Source: Nocardiopsis_B mangrovi | GTDB lineage: Bacteria > Actinomycetota > Actinomycetes > Streptosporangiales > Streptosporangiaceae | NCBI RefSeq assembly: GCF_042653925.1 | Contig: NZ_JBHSFQ010000002.1 | Coordinates: forward strand, 310,001-374,000 | DNA length: 64,000 nt | Direction of reading: 5' to 3' | The notes under the pieces: generated by a model | Database searches by the model: none | Seen by the model: only the letters and a program-made list of their open reading frames with translations | Told to the model about the DNA's origin: nothing | In this document: positions 57,565-64,000 of the stretch, piece after piece | How the letters are laid out: the number at the start of each line of letters is the position of its first letter | How positions within the stretch are numbered: position 1 is the stretch's first letter | Program-made: the position numbers and the translations under genes

Positions 57565-58323
57565 CTAGCGGTCCGTGAGCGAGCGCAGGACCGCGAGCTC
57601 GCCGGCGGTCGGCGGCGCGGTGGTGCGCGGATCGCCGGCGACGGCGAGGTCCCAGCCGGTGGCCGCGCGCACATCGGACACGGTGGTCCCCGGGTGCACG
57701 CTCACGAGGGTGAGCTCGCGGGTCGCGGGGTCGGGTTCGAGGATCCCCAGGTCGGTGATGACCCGCGTGGGTCCGCCGCCGCGCAGGCCCAGGCGCTCGC
57801 GGCCGCCGGGCCCGCCGGCGTGGCCCACCGAGGTCACGAAGTCGACCGCCTCCACGAAGGTGCGGCGGCTCTGCCGGACGATCACGACGACCTCGCGGCA
57901 GGAGGCGGCGATCTCCGGCGCGCCGCCGGCGCCGGGCAGGCGCACCGCGGGGTCGGCGTAGTCGCCGATGACGGTGGTGTTGATGTTGGCGTAGCGGTCG
58001 ATCTGGGCGGCGCCGAGGAAGCCGACGTCGATGCGGCCCGGCTGGAGCCAGTAGTTGAACACCTCCGGCACCGAGACGACGGCGTCGGCGGTCTCGGCGA
58101 GCACCCCGTCGCCGATGGACAGCGGGAGGGTGGCGGGATCGGCGCCGAGCGTGCCGGATTCGTAGACCATCCACAGGCCGGGGGCGTGGGTGCGCCGGGC
58201 GAGGTTGGCGGCGGTGCTGGGCAGGCCGATGCCCACGAAGCACGCCGTCTCGGAGGTGAGAGAGCGTGCGGCGGTGACCGTCATGATCTCGTCGGCGGTG
58301 TAGTCGGTCGCGGTCGCGGTCAC
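57565..58323 (-). CDS. pcaJ: 3-oxoadipate CoA-transferase, subunit B
   Basis: A 252-residue family I CoA-transferase subunit. SETACFVGIGLPSTAANLARR and the active-site region WMVYESGTLGADP (Glu of the ESG motif) are present, with DVGFLGAAQIDRYANINTTVIGDY after. GTG 58323 overlaps the pcaI stop by four bases. Together with PcaI it transfers CoA from succinyl-CoA to 3-oxoadipate. Confidence 0.9.
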   Translation of the reverse strand: MTATATDYTADEIMTVTAARSLTSETACFVGIGLPSTAANLARRTHAPGLWMVYESGTLGADPATLPLSIGDGVLAETADAVVSVPEVFNYWLQPGRIDVGFLGAAQIDRYANINTTVIGDYADPAVRLPGAGGAPEIAASCREVVVIVRQSRRTFVEAVDFVTSVGHAGGPGGRERLGLRGGGPTRVITDLGILEPDPATRELTLVSVHPGTTVSDVRAATGWDLAVAGDPRTTAPPTAGELAVLRSLTDR

Positions 58324-59150
58324 GGCGCGTTCCCCTCCTCCAGCGCGGGCGCGCCCCCGTGGATCTCGGTGCGCAGCCAGGATCCGAACGCGGCGCGGTC
58401 GCGGCTGATCGCGTCCCACGCCTGGTAGGCGGAGTTGTCGCGTGCGTAGTAGCCGTGCGCGTAGGAGGGGCGTGCGCCGCCGGGGGCGACGGCGACCGCG
58501 GTCACCACGCGGGAGGGCAGGATCACCTGCCCGGGGACGGGGGGCAGTTCGTCGACGACCTCCTCCACCGTGACCAGGCTGCGCCGGGCGGCGAGCACCG
58601 CCTCCTTCTGCACGCCGGTGATGCCCCACAGCTGCACGTTGCCCGCGCGGTCGGCGCGCTGAGCGTGCACCACCGCCACATCGGGGTTGAGGGCCGGGAC
58701 GGCGGTCAGCTTCTCGCCGGTGAACGGGCACTCGATGGTGGCGATCGTGCCGGTCCGCCCGGCCAGGTCGGTGCCCACGTACCCCCGGAGCACGGCGAAG
58801 GGCAGGCCCGATGCCCCCGCCACGTAGCGGTTGGCCATGCCGGCGTGGCTGTGCTCCTCGATCTCCAGCGGGACGGGCCACCCGGCCTGGATGGCGTCGC
58901 GGAAGCGGTGCAGCGACCCCACGCCGGGGTTGCCGCCCCAGGAGAAGACCAGCTTGCGGGCGCACCCGGCGCCGATCATCTGGTCGTAGACGATGTCGGG
59001 CGTCATGCGCACCAGGGTGAGGTCGCGCCGGCCCTGCCGGATGATCTCGTGGCCGGCGGCCACCGGGATCAGGTGCGTGAAGCCCTCCAGCGCGACCGTG
59101 TCCCCGTCGCGGACGAGTTCGCGGACGCCCTCGTCCAGCGGCACGATCAT
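58320..59150 (-). CDS. pcaI: 3-oxoadipate CoA-transferase, subunit A
   Basis: A 276-residue subunit A: IVPLDEGVRELVRDGDTVALE, LTLVRMTPDIVYDQMIGAGCARKLVFSWGGNP and CPFTGEKLTAVPALNPDV follow the family. ATG 59150 is chosen because AGGGGTGA lies just upstream; the longer frame to 59237 runs through the promoter and operators. It is the first gene of the pca operon. Confidence 0.9.
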   Translation of the reverse strand: MIVPLDEGVRELVRDGDTVALEGFTHLIPVAAGHEIIRQGRRDLTLVRMTPDIVYDQMIGAGCARKLVFSWGGNPGVGSLHRFRDAIQAGWPVPLEIEEHSHAGMANRYVAGASGLPFAVLRGYVGTDLAGRTGTIATIECPFTGEKLTAVPALNPDVAVVHAQRADRAGNVQLWGITGVQKEAVLAARRSLVTVEEVVDELPPVPGQVILPSRVVTAVAVAPGGARPSYAHGYYARDNSAYQAWDAISRDRAAFGSWLRTEIHGGAPALEEGNAP

Positions 59151-59162
59151 GCATTCACCCCT

Positions 59163-59196
59163 GTTCGGATGCCGAATGCATGTTCTCAAGGCGAAC
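59163..59196. promoter_or_regulatory. Tandem IclR-type operators at the pca operon
   Basis: GTTC-N7-GAAT (59163-59177) and GTTC-N7-GAAC (59182-59196) start 19 bases apart. They lie between the predicted transcription start and the pcaI ribosome site. The same pair with the same 19-base spacing is at 60229-60262. Confidence 0.7.
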
Positions 59197-59208
59197 ATGC
59201 TTGGTCGG

Positions 59209-59237
59209 AACGTATCCCCGGCGGCGGGAGCGGTCAA
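59209..59237 (-). promoter_or_regulatory. Promoter of the pca operon
   Basis: On the minus strand TTGACC (59232-59237), a 17-base spacer and TACGTT (59209-59214). Transcription would begin near 59202, just before the tandem operators. Confidence 0.7.
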
Positions 59238-59255
59238 GGGGCCGGGACGCGGAAA

Positions 59256-59283
59256 GGGCCGCCGGGACGATCCCCGGCGGCCC
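59256..59283 (-). terminator. Terminator of the IclR regulator gene
   Basis: An 11-bp perfect stem (59256-59266 with 59273-59283), 6-base loop, followed on the minus strand by TTTCC, 13 bases after the regulator stop. It separates the regulator from the pca operon that runs the same way. Confidence 0.8.
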
Positions 59284-59295
59284 CGTCGTGCGACG

Positions 59296-60141
59296 TCAGG
59301 ACCTGCGCGCGCTACCCCGCGAGGCGATCTCCAGGTCCGCGCTGATGCGCTCGGCGGTCGCCAGCAGCGCGGGCAGCAGCTCCCGGCGCAGCTCGGCCAC
59401 CGGGGTGCGGTTGGCCTGCACCGAGATGTTGACCGCCGCGACCACCCGGCCGTCGCGGTCGCGCACGGGCGCGGCGACCGACCGCAGGCCCTCCTCCAGC
59501 TCCTGGTCGACGATCGCCCACCCCCGCTCGCGGGCCCGCTCGATCTCGGCGCGCAGCTCCCCGGGCGAGGCGACGGTGTGCGGGGTCAGGCGTTCCAGGC
59601 GGATGCCGTCGAGGCGGGCGGCCAGGTCGGCCGGGGCCGTCCCGGCCAGCAGCACCCGCCCCATCGACGTCGCGAACGCCGGGAAGCGGGTCCCGACGCT
59701 GATCGCCACCGTCATGATCCGCGCGGCGGCGGCCCGGGCGACGTAGACCACGTCGTCGCCGTCGAGCACCGACACCGACGACGACTCGCGGACCTCGGCG
59801 GTGAGCCGTTGCAGGTGCGGCTGGGCGACCTCGGGCAGCCCGGCCGCCGACAGGTAGGCGTAGCCCAGCTCCAGGACCCGCGGGGTGAGCGCGAACCACC
59901 GGCCGTCGGTGCGCACGTAGCCCAGGTCGGCCAGGGTGAGCAGGAAGCGCCGGGCCGCGGCGCGGGTCAGCCCGGTCGCCCGCGCGACGTCGCTGAGCGT
60001 CATGGACGGCGTCTCGGCGGAGAACGCGCGGACGACGGCGAGACCGCGTTCGAGCGACTGCACGAAGTGCTCGCCCCGCTCGGCCTGCGGCTCCGCCGGT
60101 CGTCGCGGTGCCGGTCCGGCCGTCGGATCGTTCGCGGTCAT
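59296..60141 (-). CDS. pcaR: IclR family regulator of protocatechuate genes
   Basis: A 281-residue regulator. The winged helix holds SLERGLAVVRAFSAETPSMTLSD and TGLTRAAARRFLLTLADLGYV; the effector domain has GTRFPAFATSMGRVLLAG and GWAIVDQELEEGLRSVAAPV. These are typical of PcaR/PcaU/CatR-type IclR proteins. ATG 60141 has AGAAGGAG before it. It lies directly upstream of pcaI, and two sets of IclR-like tandem sites flank it. Effector is probably protocatechuate or 3-oxoadipate (family knowledge). Confidence 0.88.
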   Translation of the reverse strand: MTANDPTAGPAPRRPAEPQAERGEHFVQSLERGLAVVRAFSAETPSMTLSDVARATGLTRAAARRFLLTLADLGYVRTDGRWFALTPRVLELGYAYLSAAGLPEVAQPHLQRLTAEVRESSSVSVLDGDDVVYVARAAAARIMTVAISVGTRFPAFATSMGRVLLAGTAPADLAARLDGIRLERLTPHTVASPGELRAEIERARERGWAIVDQELEEGLRSVAAPVRDRDGRVVAAVNISVQANRTPVAELRRELLPALLATAERISADLEIASRGSARRS

Positions 60142-60201
60142 GGGCTCCTTCTCTCTCAGGGCGTCCTCGGATCGGTCGGTGGAATGGGGGGTGAGGACGG
60201 G

Positions 60202-60231
60202 TTGACGCCGCCGAGGCGTGTGATCTACGTT
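60202..60231 (+). promoter_or_regulatory. Promoter of the aromatic ABC importer operon
   Basis: TTGACG (60202-60207), an 18-base spacer and TACGTT (60226-60231), the same -10 box as the pca promoter. The first operator overlaps it. Confidence 0.65.
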
Positions 60232-60262
60232 CGCGTGCAGAACAGTCGTTCGCAAGACGCAC
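60229..60262. promoter_or_regulatory. Tandem IclR-type operators at the importer operon
   Basis: GTTC-N7-GAAC (60229-60243) and GTTC-N7-GCAC (60248-60262) start 19 bases apart. The first covers the end of the -10 box, which suggests repression. A third, shorter palindrome ATTCG-ATC-CGAAT is at 60263-60275. Confidence 0.7.
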
Positions 60263-60398
60263 ATTCGATCCGAATCTACTCCTCCGGCGAACTCTTCACA
60301 CGGGTCCGGGCGCGCGCCCCGAACGTGCCGCCGTTCCAGGCGGCCGCCCGCCCGCCGCGCCCTCCGGTCCCCCTCCCCCGAAGACCAGGAGACCTGCG

Positions 60399-61361
60399 AT
60401 GCGTCGATCCATCCTCGCCGTGGCCGGTATAGCGGTGCTGGCCACCACGTCCGCCTGCGGGGGCGGTGAGCCCGAGGAGACCGCCGACGGCCTCACCCCC
60501 GTCACCGTCGGCGCCATCCCCATTGTCGACGTCGCCCCTCTGTATCTCGCCGTCGACCAGGGCTTCTTCGAGGATCAGGGCCTCGACGTCACCATCGAGA
60601 GCACCACCGGCGGCGCCCAGGCGGTCCCCAACGTCGTCAACGGGACCTACGACTTCGCCTTCGGCAACATCGCCTCGCTGATCACCGCGCGCGACCAGAA
60701 CCTCCCGGTCGTCGCCGTCGCCAACGGTGTGACCACGACCGGAGAGCAGGGTAACGACTTCGGCGCCGTGGTCGTCCCCGAGGGCAGCGCCATCGAGGCC
60801 CCCGCCGACCTCGCCGGCGCGACCGTCGCCGTCAACAACCTCCGCAACATCGGCGACACCACCGTGCGCAACTCGGTCCGCCTCGACGGCGGCGACCCCT
60901 CCGGCATCGAGTTCGTCGAACTCGCCTTCCCCGACATGCCCGCCGCCCTCGCCGCCGGCGACGTCGACGCCGCCTGGGTGGTCGAGCCGTTCCTCACCAC
61001 CTCCCTCGACGACGGCGCCACCGAGATCGCCTCCAACTTCGTGGACGCCCACGAACGCCTGTCGATCGCGTCCTACTTCACCACCGAGCAGGTCCTCGCC
61101 GAGGACCCCGAGCTCGTGGACTCCTTCACCGCCGCCATGCGCGACGCCCTCGCCTACGCCGACTCCCGGCCCGAGGAGGTCCGGCGGATCCTGGGCACCT
61201 ACACCGAGATCGACGCGGCGGTCATCGAGGAGATCCGGCTGCCGGCCTACCCGGCCGAGACCGACCGGGACTCCGTCCAGGCCATCGCCGACCTGATGGT
61301 CGAGGACGGCGCGGTCGACAACGAACCCGACATCGGCGCGCTCCTGCGCGAGACGCGATGA
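60399..61361 (+). CDS. ABC transporter substrate-binding lipoprotein (NMT1/SsuA-like)
   Basis: A 320-residue binding protein. The signal peptide ends in the lipobox TSAC. The mature part has VTVGAIPIVDVAPLYLAVDQGFF, YDFAFGNIASLITARDQNLPVV and AWVVEPFLTTSL, as in the NMT1/THI5 and sulfonate/nitrate group. The ligand is not decided by sequence; the pca-type operators and the ThDP enzyme suggest an aromatic acid. ATG 60399 has AGGAGA before it. Confidence 0.85.
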   Translation: MRRSILAVAGIAVLATTSACGGGEPEETADGLTPVTVGAIPIVDVAPLYLAVDQGFFEDQGLDVTIESTTGGAQAVPNVVNGTYDFAFGNIASLITARDQNLPVVAVANGVTTTGEQGNDFGAVVVPEGSAIEAPADLAGATVAVNNLRNIGDTTVRNSVRLDGGDPSGIEFVELAFPDMPAALAAGDVDAAWVVEPFLTTSLDDGATEIASNFVDAHERLSIASYFTTEQVLAEDPELVDSFTAAMRDALAYADSRPEEVRRILGTYTEIDAAVIEEIRLPAYPAETDRDSVQAIADLMVEDGAVDNEPDIGALLRETR

Positions 61362-62203
61362 CCGGAACGCGCGCACCCGCGGTCGGGCCCGCGGCGGCCG
61401 CCCGCCGAGCGGCGGGGGCCCGCCGCGGCGCCGGCCGGCCGTCCCCGCTCCTGGGGGCCGCCGGGATCGCCGCCCTCCTGGCGGTCTGGGAGGCAGCCCC
61501 CCGCGCCGGGTGGGTCCCCGCCCGCTTCCTGCCGCCCGCCTCCGAGGTGCTGGCGACCCTGGGGCGGCGGCTCGCCCTGCCCGAGTTCTGGCGGGCCGTC
61601 GCCGACACCGTCGCCGCCTGGGGGCTGGGACTGGCGATCGCCTTCGCCGCCGCCACCGCGCTCGGATTCGCTGTGGGATCGGTGCCGGTGCTGCGCGCGT
61701 TCACCGCGTCGACCGTGGAGTTCCTGCGGCCGATCCCGTCGGTGGCCCTGATCCCCCTGGCCATCCTGATCTACGGCACCGATATCCGCTCCACCCTGCT
61801 CCTGGTCGTCTACGCGGCGTTCTGGCAGATCTACATCCAGGTCCTCTACGGGGTGGCCGACGTCGACCCCGTCGCCGAGCAGACCGCCCGCTCCTACGGG
61901 CTGGGCCGCTGGGCGAGGACCCGCCACGTCACGTGGCCCTCCGCCCTGCCCTACCTGCTCACCGGGGTGCGCCTCGGCGCCGCCGTCGCCCTCATCCTCA
62001 CCATCACCGGGCAGCTCACCATCGGCACCCCCGGGCTGGGCCGCGAGATCGACGTCGCCCGCTCCAGCGGGGCCGTCGAGCTGGTCTACGCCCTGATCGT
62101 GGCCACCGGCGCCCTGGGCGTCGCCGTCAACACCGCCGTCCGCGCCCTGGAGCGCCGCCTGCTGCGATGGCACACCTCGGTCAGAGGGGAGACCCCGTTG
62201 TGA
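61358..62203 (+). CDS. ABC transporter permease 1 (SsuC/TauC-like)
   Basis: A 281-residue permease with six hydrophobic segments and the EAA-type loop AEQTARSYGLGRWARTRHVT. The start has a basic, alanine-rich leader. ATG 61358 overlaps the previous stop (ATGA), and its own stop overlaps the next GTG. Confidence 0.9.
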   Translation: MTGTRAPAVGPAAAARRAAGARRGAGRPSPLLGAAGIAALLAVWEAAPRAGWVPARFLPPASEVLATLGRRLALPEFWRAVADTVAAWGLGLAIAFAAATALGFAVGSVPVLRAFTASTVEFLRPIPSVALIPLAILIYGTDIRSTLLLVVYAAFWQIYIQVLYGVADVDPVAEQTARSYGLGRWARTRHVTWPSALPYLLTGVRLGAAVALILTITGQLTIGTPGLGREIDVARSSGAVELVYALIVATGALGVAVNTAVRALERRLLRWHTSVRGETPL

Positions 62204-63036
62204 GCGCGACCCCGGCGCACGTTCCCGGGCGGGTGCGCGGCCGCACGGCGGCGGCCCTGGCCCGCCGGGCCGCCGCGCGCGCCCTCCAGGCGCTGCTGCT
62301 GCCCGTGCTGCTCATCCTCGCCTGGTGGTGGGGCAGCGCCGCATCCGGCAGCTTCTACCTGCCCACCCCCGCCGCCATCGCCACCACTTTCGGCGAGGTC
62401 TGGTTCGGCGAGCGCTTCACCGGCGACGCCCTGCCCAGCATCGGGCGGCTGCTCACCGGGTTCGCGCTCGCCGCGGTCATCGGTGTCGGCCTCGGCCTCC
62501 CGCTCGGCCTCTCGCCGCGGCTGCGCGCGCTGGCCGAACCGGTCCTGGAGTTCCTCCGCGCCATCCCGCCGCCCGTCCTGGTCCCGCTGCTGATGCTGCT
62601 CGTCGGCGTCAACACCCCCATGCGGCTGGCCGTCATCGTCTCCGGGTGCGTCTGGCCCATCCTGCTCAACACCGTCGAAGGGGTCCGCGCGGTCGACCCG
62701 GTGCTCGCCGACACCTGCCGCTGCTACGGCATACGCGGCCGGCGGCGGCTGACCACCCTGGTGCTGCGCTCGGCGAGCCCGCAGATCATGGCGGGGCTGC
62801 GCCAGGGCCTGTCCATCGCGATCATCCTGATGGTCATCAGCGAGATGTTCGCCAGCAACAGCGGGCTCGGCTACACCGTCCAGGAGTTCCAGCGCGGCTT
62901 CGCCATCCCCGAGATGTGGACCGGGATCGTCCTCCTGGGCCTGCTCGGCGTCGTGCTGTCGGCGCTCCTCGGCCTGGTGGAACGCCGGGTGCTCGCCTGG
63001 TACCACGGGCTGCGCGCCGCCGTCCGCGACGGCTGA
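62200..63036 (+). CDS. ABC transporter permease 2 (SsuC/TauC-like)
   Basis: A 278-residue permease related to the previous one; the loop is LADTCRCYGIRGRRRLTTLVL. SsuC-type importers usually have one permease gene, so a heterodimeric channel is inferred. GTG 62200 is read from the coupled GTGA overlap with AGGGGAG upstream. Confidence 0.9.
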   Translation: MSATPAHVPGRVRGRTAAALARRAAARALQALLLPVLLILAWWWGSAASGSFYLPTPAAIATTFGEVWFGERFTGDALPSIGRLLTGFALAAVIGVGLGLPLGLSPRLRALAEPVLEFLRAIPPPVLVPLLMLLVGVNTPMRLAVIVSGCVWPILLNTVEGVRAVDPVLADTCRCYGIRGRRRLTTLVLRSASPQIMAGLRQGLSIAIILMVISEMFASNSGLGYTVQEFQRGFAIPEMWTGIVLLGLLGVVLSALLGLVERRVLAWYHGLRAAVRDG

Positions 63037-63090
63037 GCCGCCCGCCCCCGCACGCCGCCCCGCCCACCGCCGTTCCACGAGGAGGCCGCC

Positions 63091-63903
63091 TTGCTCGACG
63101 TCACCGGATTGCGGAAGACCTACCGCGGCAGGGAGCGCGACGTCGAGGCCGTCCGCGACCTCACGTTCCGCATCGCGGAGGGCGAACTCGCCTGCCTGGT
63201 CGGCCCCTCGGGCTGCGGCAAGACCACCCTGCTCAAGTGCGTCGCCGGGCTGCTGGAGCCCACATCCGGCACCGTCCGGCTGGGCGGCCGGGCCGTCACC
63301 GGACCGCCGCCGGACATGGCCGTCGTCTTCCAGGAGTACGGCCGCAGCCTCTTCCCCTGGCTGACCGTCCGCGGCAACGTCGAGCTGCCCCTCAAGGAGA
63401 AGCGGCTGCCCCGGGACCGCCGCCGCGCCCTGGTCGCCGAGGCGCTGGAGGCGGTCGGCCTGGCCGGCGCCGGCGACCGCCACCCCTGGGAGCTGTCCGG
63501 CGGCATGCAGCAGCGCGTCGCCATCGCCCGCGCCATCGCCTACGAGCCGCGGGTGCTGCTCATGGACGAGCCGTTCGCCGCCGTCGACGCCCAGACCCGC
63601 GCCGACCTCGAAGACCTCATCCGCGCCCTGTGGCGGCGGTTCTCCATGACCGTCCTGTTCGTGACCCACGACATCGACGAAGCGGTCTACCTGGGACAGC
63701 GGGTGCTCGTGCTGTCGTCGTCGCCGACCGTCGTCCACGACGACATCGCCATCGACCTCCCCGGCGAGCGCGACCAGCTCACCACCCGCGCCGACCCCCG
63801 GTTCACCGAGCTGCGCGCCCGCATCTACGCCGACATCCGCCACGCCAAGCGCGGCCCAGCGCCCGGCGCCGCCACCGCCGGCGACGGGACGGCGCGCGCA
63901 TGA
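63091..63903 (+). CDS. ABC transporter ATPase (SsuB/TauB-like)
   Basis: A 270-residue ABC ATPase for the preceding permeases. Walker A GPSGCGKTT, Q-loop VVFQEYGRSLFPWL, signature LSGGMQQRVAIARAIA and Walker B LLMDEPFAAVD are complete, as is FVTHDIDEAVYLGQRV (H-loop). The start is TTG 63091, with GAGGAGG six bases upstream. Confidence 0.92.
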   Translation: MLDVTGLRKTYRGRERDVEAVRDLTFRIAEGELACLVGPSGCGKTTLLKCVAGLLEPTSGTVRLGGRAVTGPPPDMAVVFQEYGRSLFPWLTVRGNVELPLKEKRLPRDRRRALVAEALEAVGLAGAGDRHPWELSGGMQQRVAIARAIAYEPRVLLMDEPFAAVDAQTRADLEDLIRALWRRFSMTVLFVTHDIDEAVYLGQRVLVLSSSPTVVHDDIAIDLPGERDQLTTRADPRFTELRARIYADIRHAKRGPAPGAATAGDGTARA

Positions 63904-64000
63904 CGGCGGCCGGGGGGACGGGCCGCACCGTCCGCGACGCGACGCTCGACGTCCTGCGCGAATTCGGCCTCACCACCCTCTTCACCAACCCGGGCTCGAC
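63900..64000 (+). CDS. ThDP-dependent decarboxylase, N-terminus (benzoylformate decarboxylase-like)
   Basis: Only the first 33 residues are in the window. VRDATLDVLREFGLTTLFTNPGS is the beginning of a thiamine diphosphate enzyme; the NPGS is followed in the family by the catalytic Glu. The form resembles benzoylformate decarboxylases more than acetolactate synthases, but this cannot be decided. ATG 63900 overlaps the ATPase stop (ATGA). If it is a benzoylformate decarboxylase it would yield an aromatic aldehyde for further oxidation. Confidence 0.65.
   Translation, partial: MTAAGGTGRTVRDATLDVLREFGLTTLFTNPGS

Overview
The window is a chromosomal segment of a very GC-rich actinomycete. Codons end almost always in G or C, GTG and TTG starts are common, and several genes have a TANNNT -10 box six or seven bases before the start codon, the mark of leaderless mRNAs. 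Gene content (Fur-type regulator with znu genes, eukaryote-like glycyl-tRNA synthetase, ppdK, dgt, dnaG, sigma-70) suggests the Nocardiopsaceae or relatives (Nocardiopsis, Streptomonospora, Thermobifida); this placement is inference. No insertion sequence, phage or CRISPR array is visible.

Region 1 (1-16.9 kb) is mostly core genes: a zinc regulon (zur, znuB, znuC) behind a Zur box, a small membrane protein, a large two-domain cell-wall polymer transferase, cutC, an ABM-fold protein, glyS, a TrhA/PAQR membrane protein, ppdK, a YdcF-type protein and dgt.

Region 2 (17.2-34.2 kb) is a sugar block lying between dgt and dnaG. A LacI-type repressor and two near-identical operators precede araB, araD, araA, a CUT1 importer, an intracellular GH51 arabinofuranosidase and a ChvE/MmsAB-type importer, all on the plus strand. 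A convergent CUT1 importer operon follows. Together they would import arabinose and arabino-oligosaccharides, trim them and feed them to the pentose phosphate pathway. Neither CUT1 system has its own ATPase.

Region 3 (34.4-38.5 kb) holds dnaG and a primary-type sigma factor. The primase gene is interrupted in frame by a 313-residue intein inserted exactly before the third zinc ligand of the CHC2 zinc finger. This is the most striking feature of the window.

Region 4 (38.5-51 kb) is mixed: a GH18 chitinase, a TetR regulator with a divergent oxidoreductase, an acetyltransferase, a decayed HAD gene, a PPOX-like protein, a fused FAD/Fe-S D-lactate dehydrogenase, two small membrane or lipoproteins with coupled starts, a DUF2089 three-gene operon, tRNA-Asn, an RDD protein that may carry a frameshift, and a DUF574 methyltransferase.

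Region 5 (51.2-64 kb) is a protocatechuate cluster. pcaI, pcaJ, pcaF, pcaH, pcaG, pcaB, pcaL (a D-C fusion) and pobA form a tightly packed minus-strand operon that would convert 4-hydroxybenzoate to succinyl-CoA and acetyl-CoA. An IclR regulator sits upstream. A divergent ABC importer and a ThDP-dependent decarboxylase (cut by the window end) start from a promoter that carries the same tandem GTTC-N7-GAAC motif as the pca promoter, so both look like one regulon.
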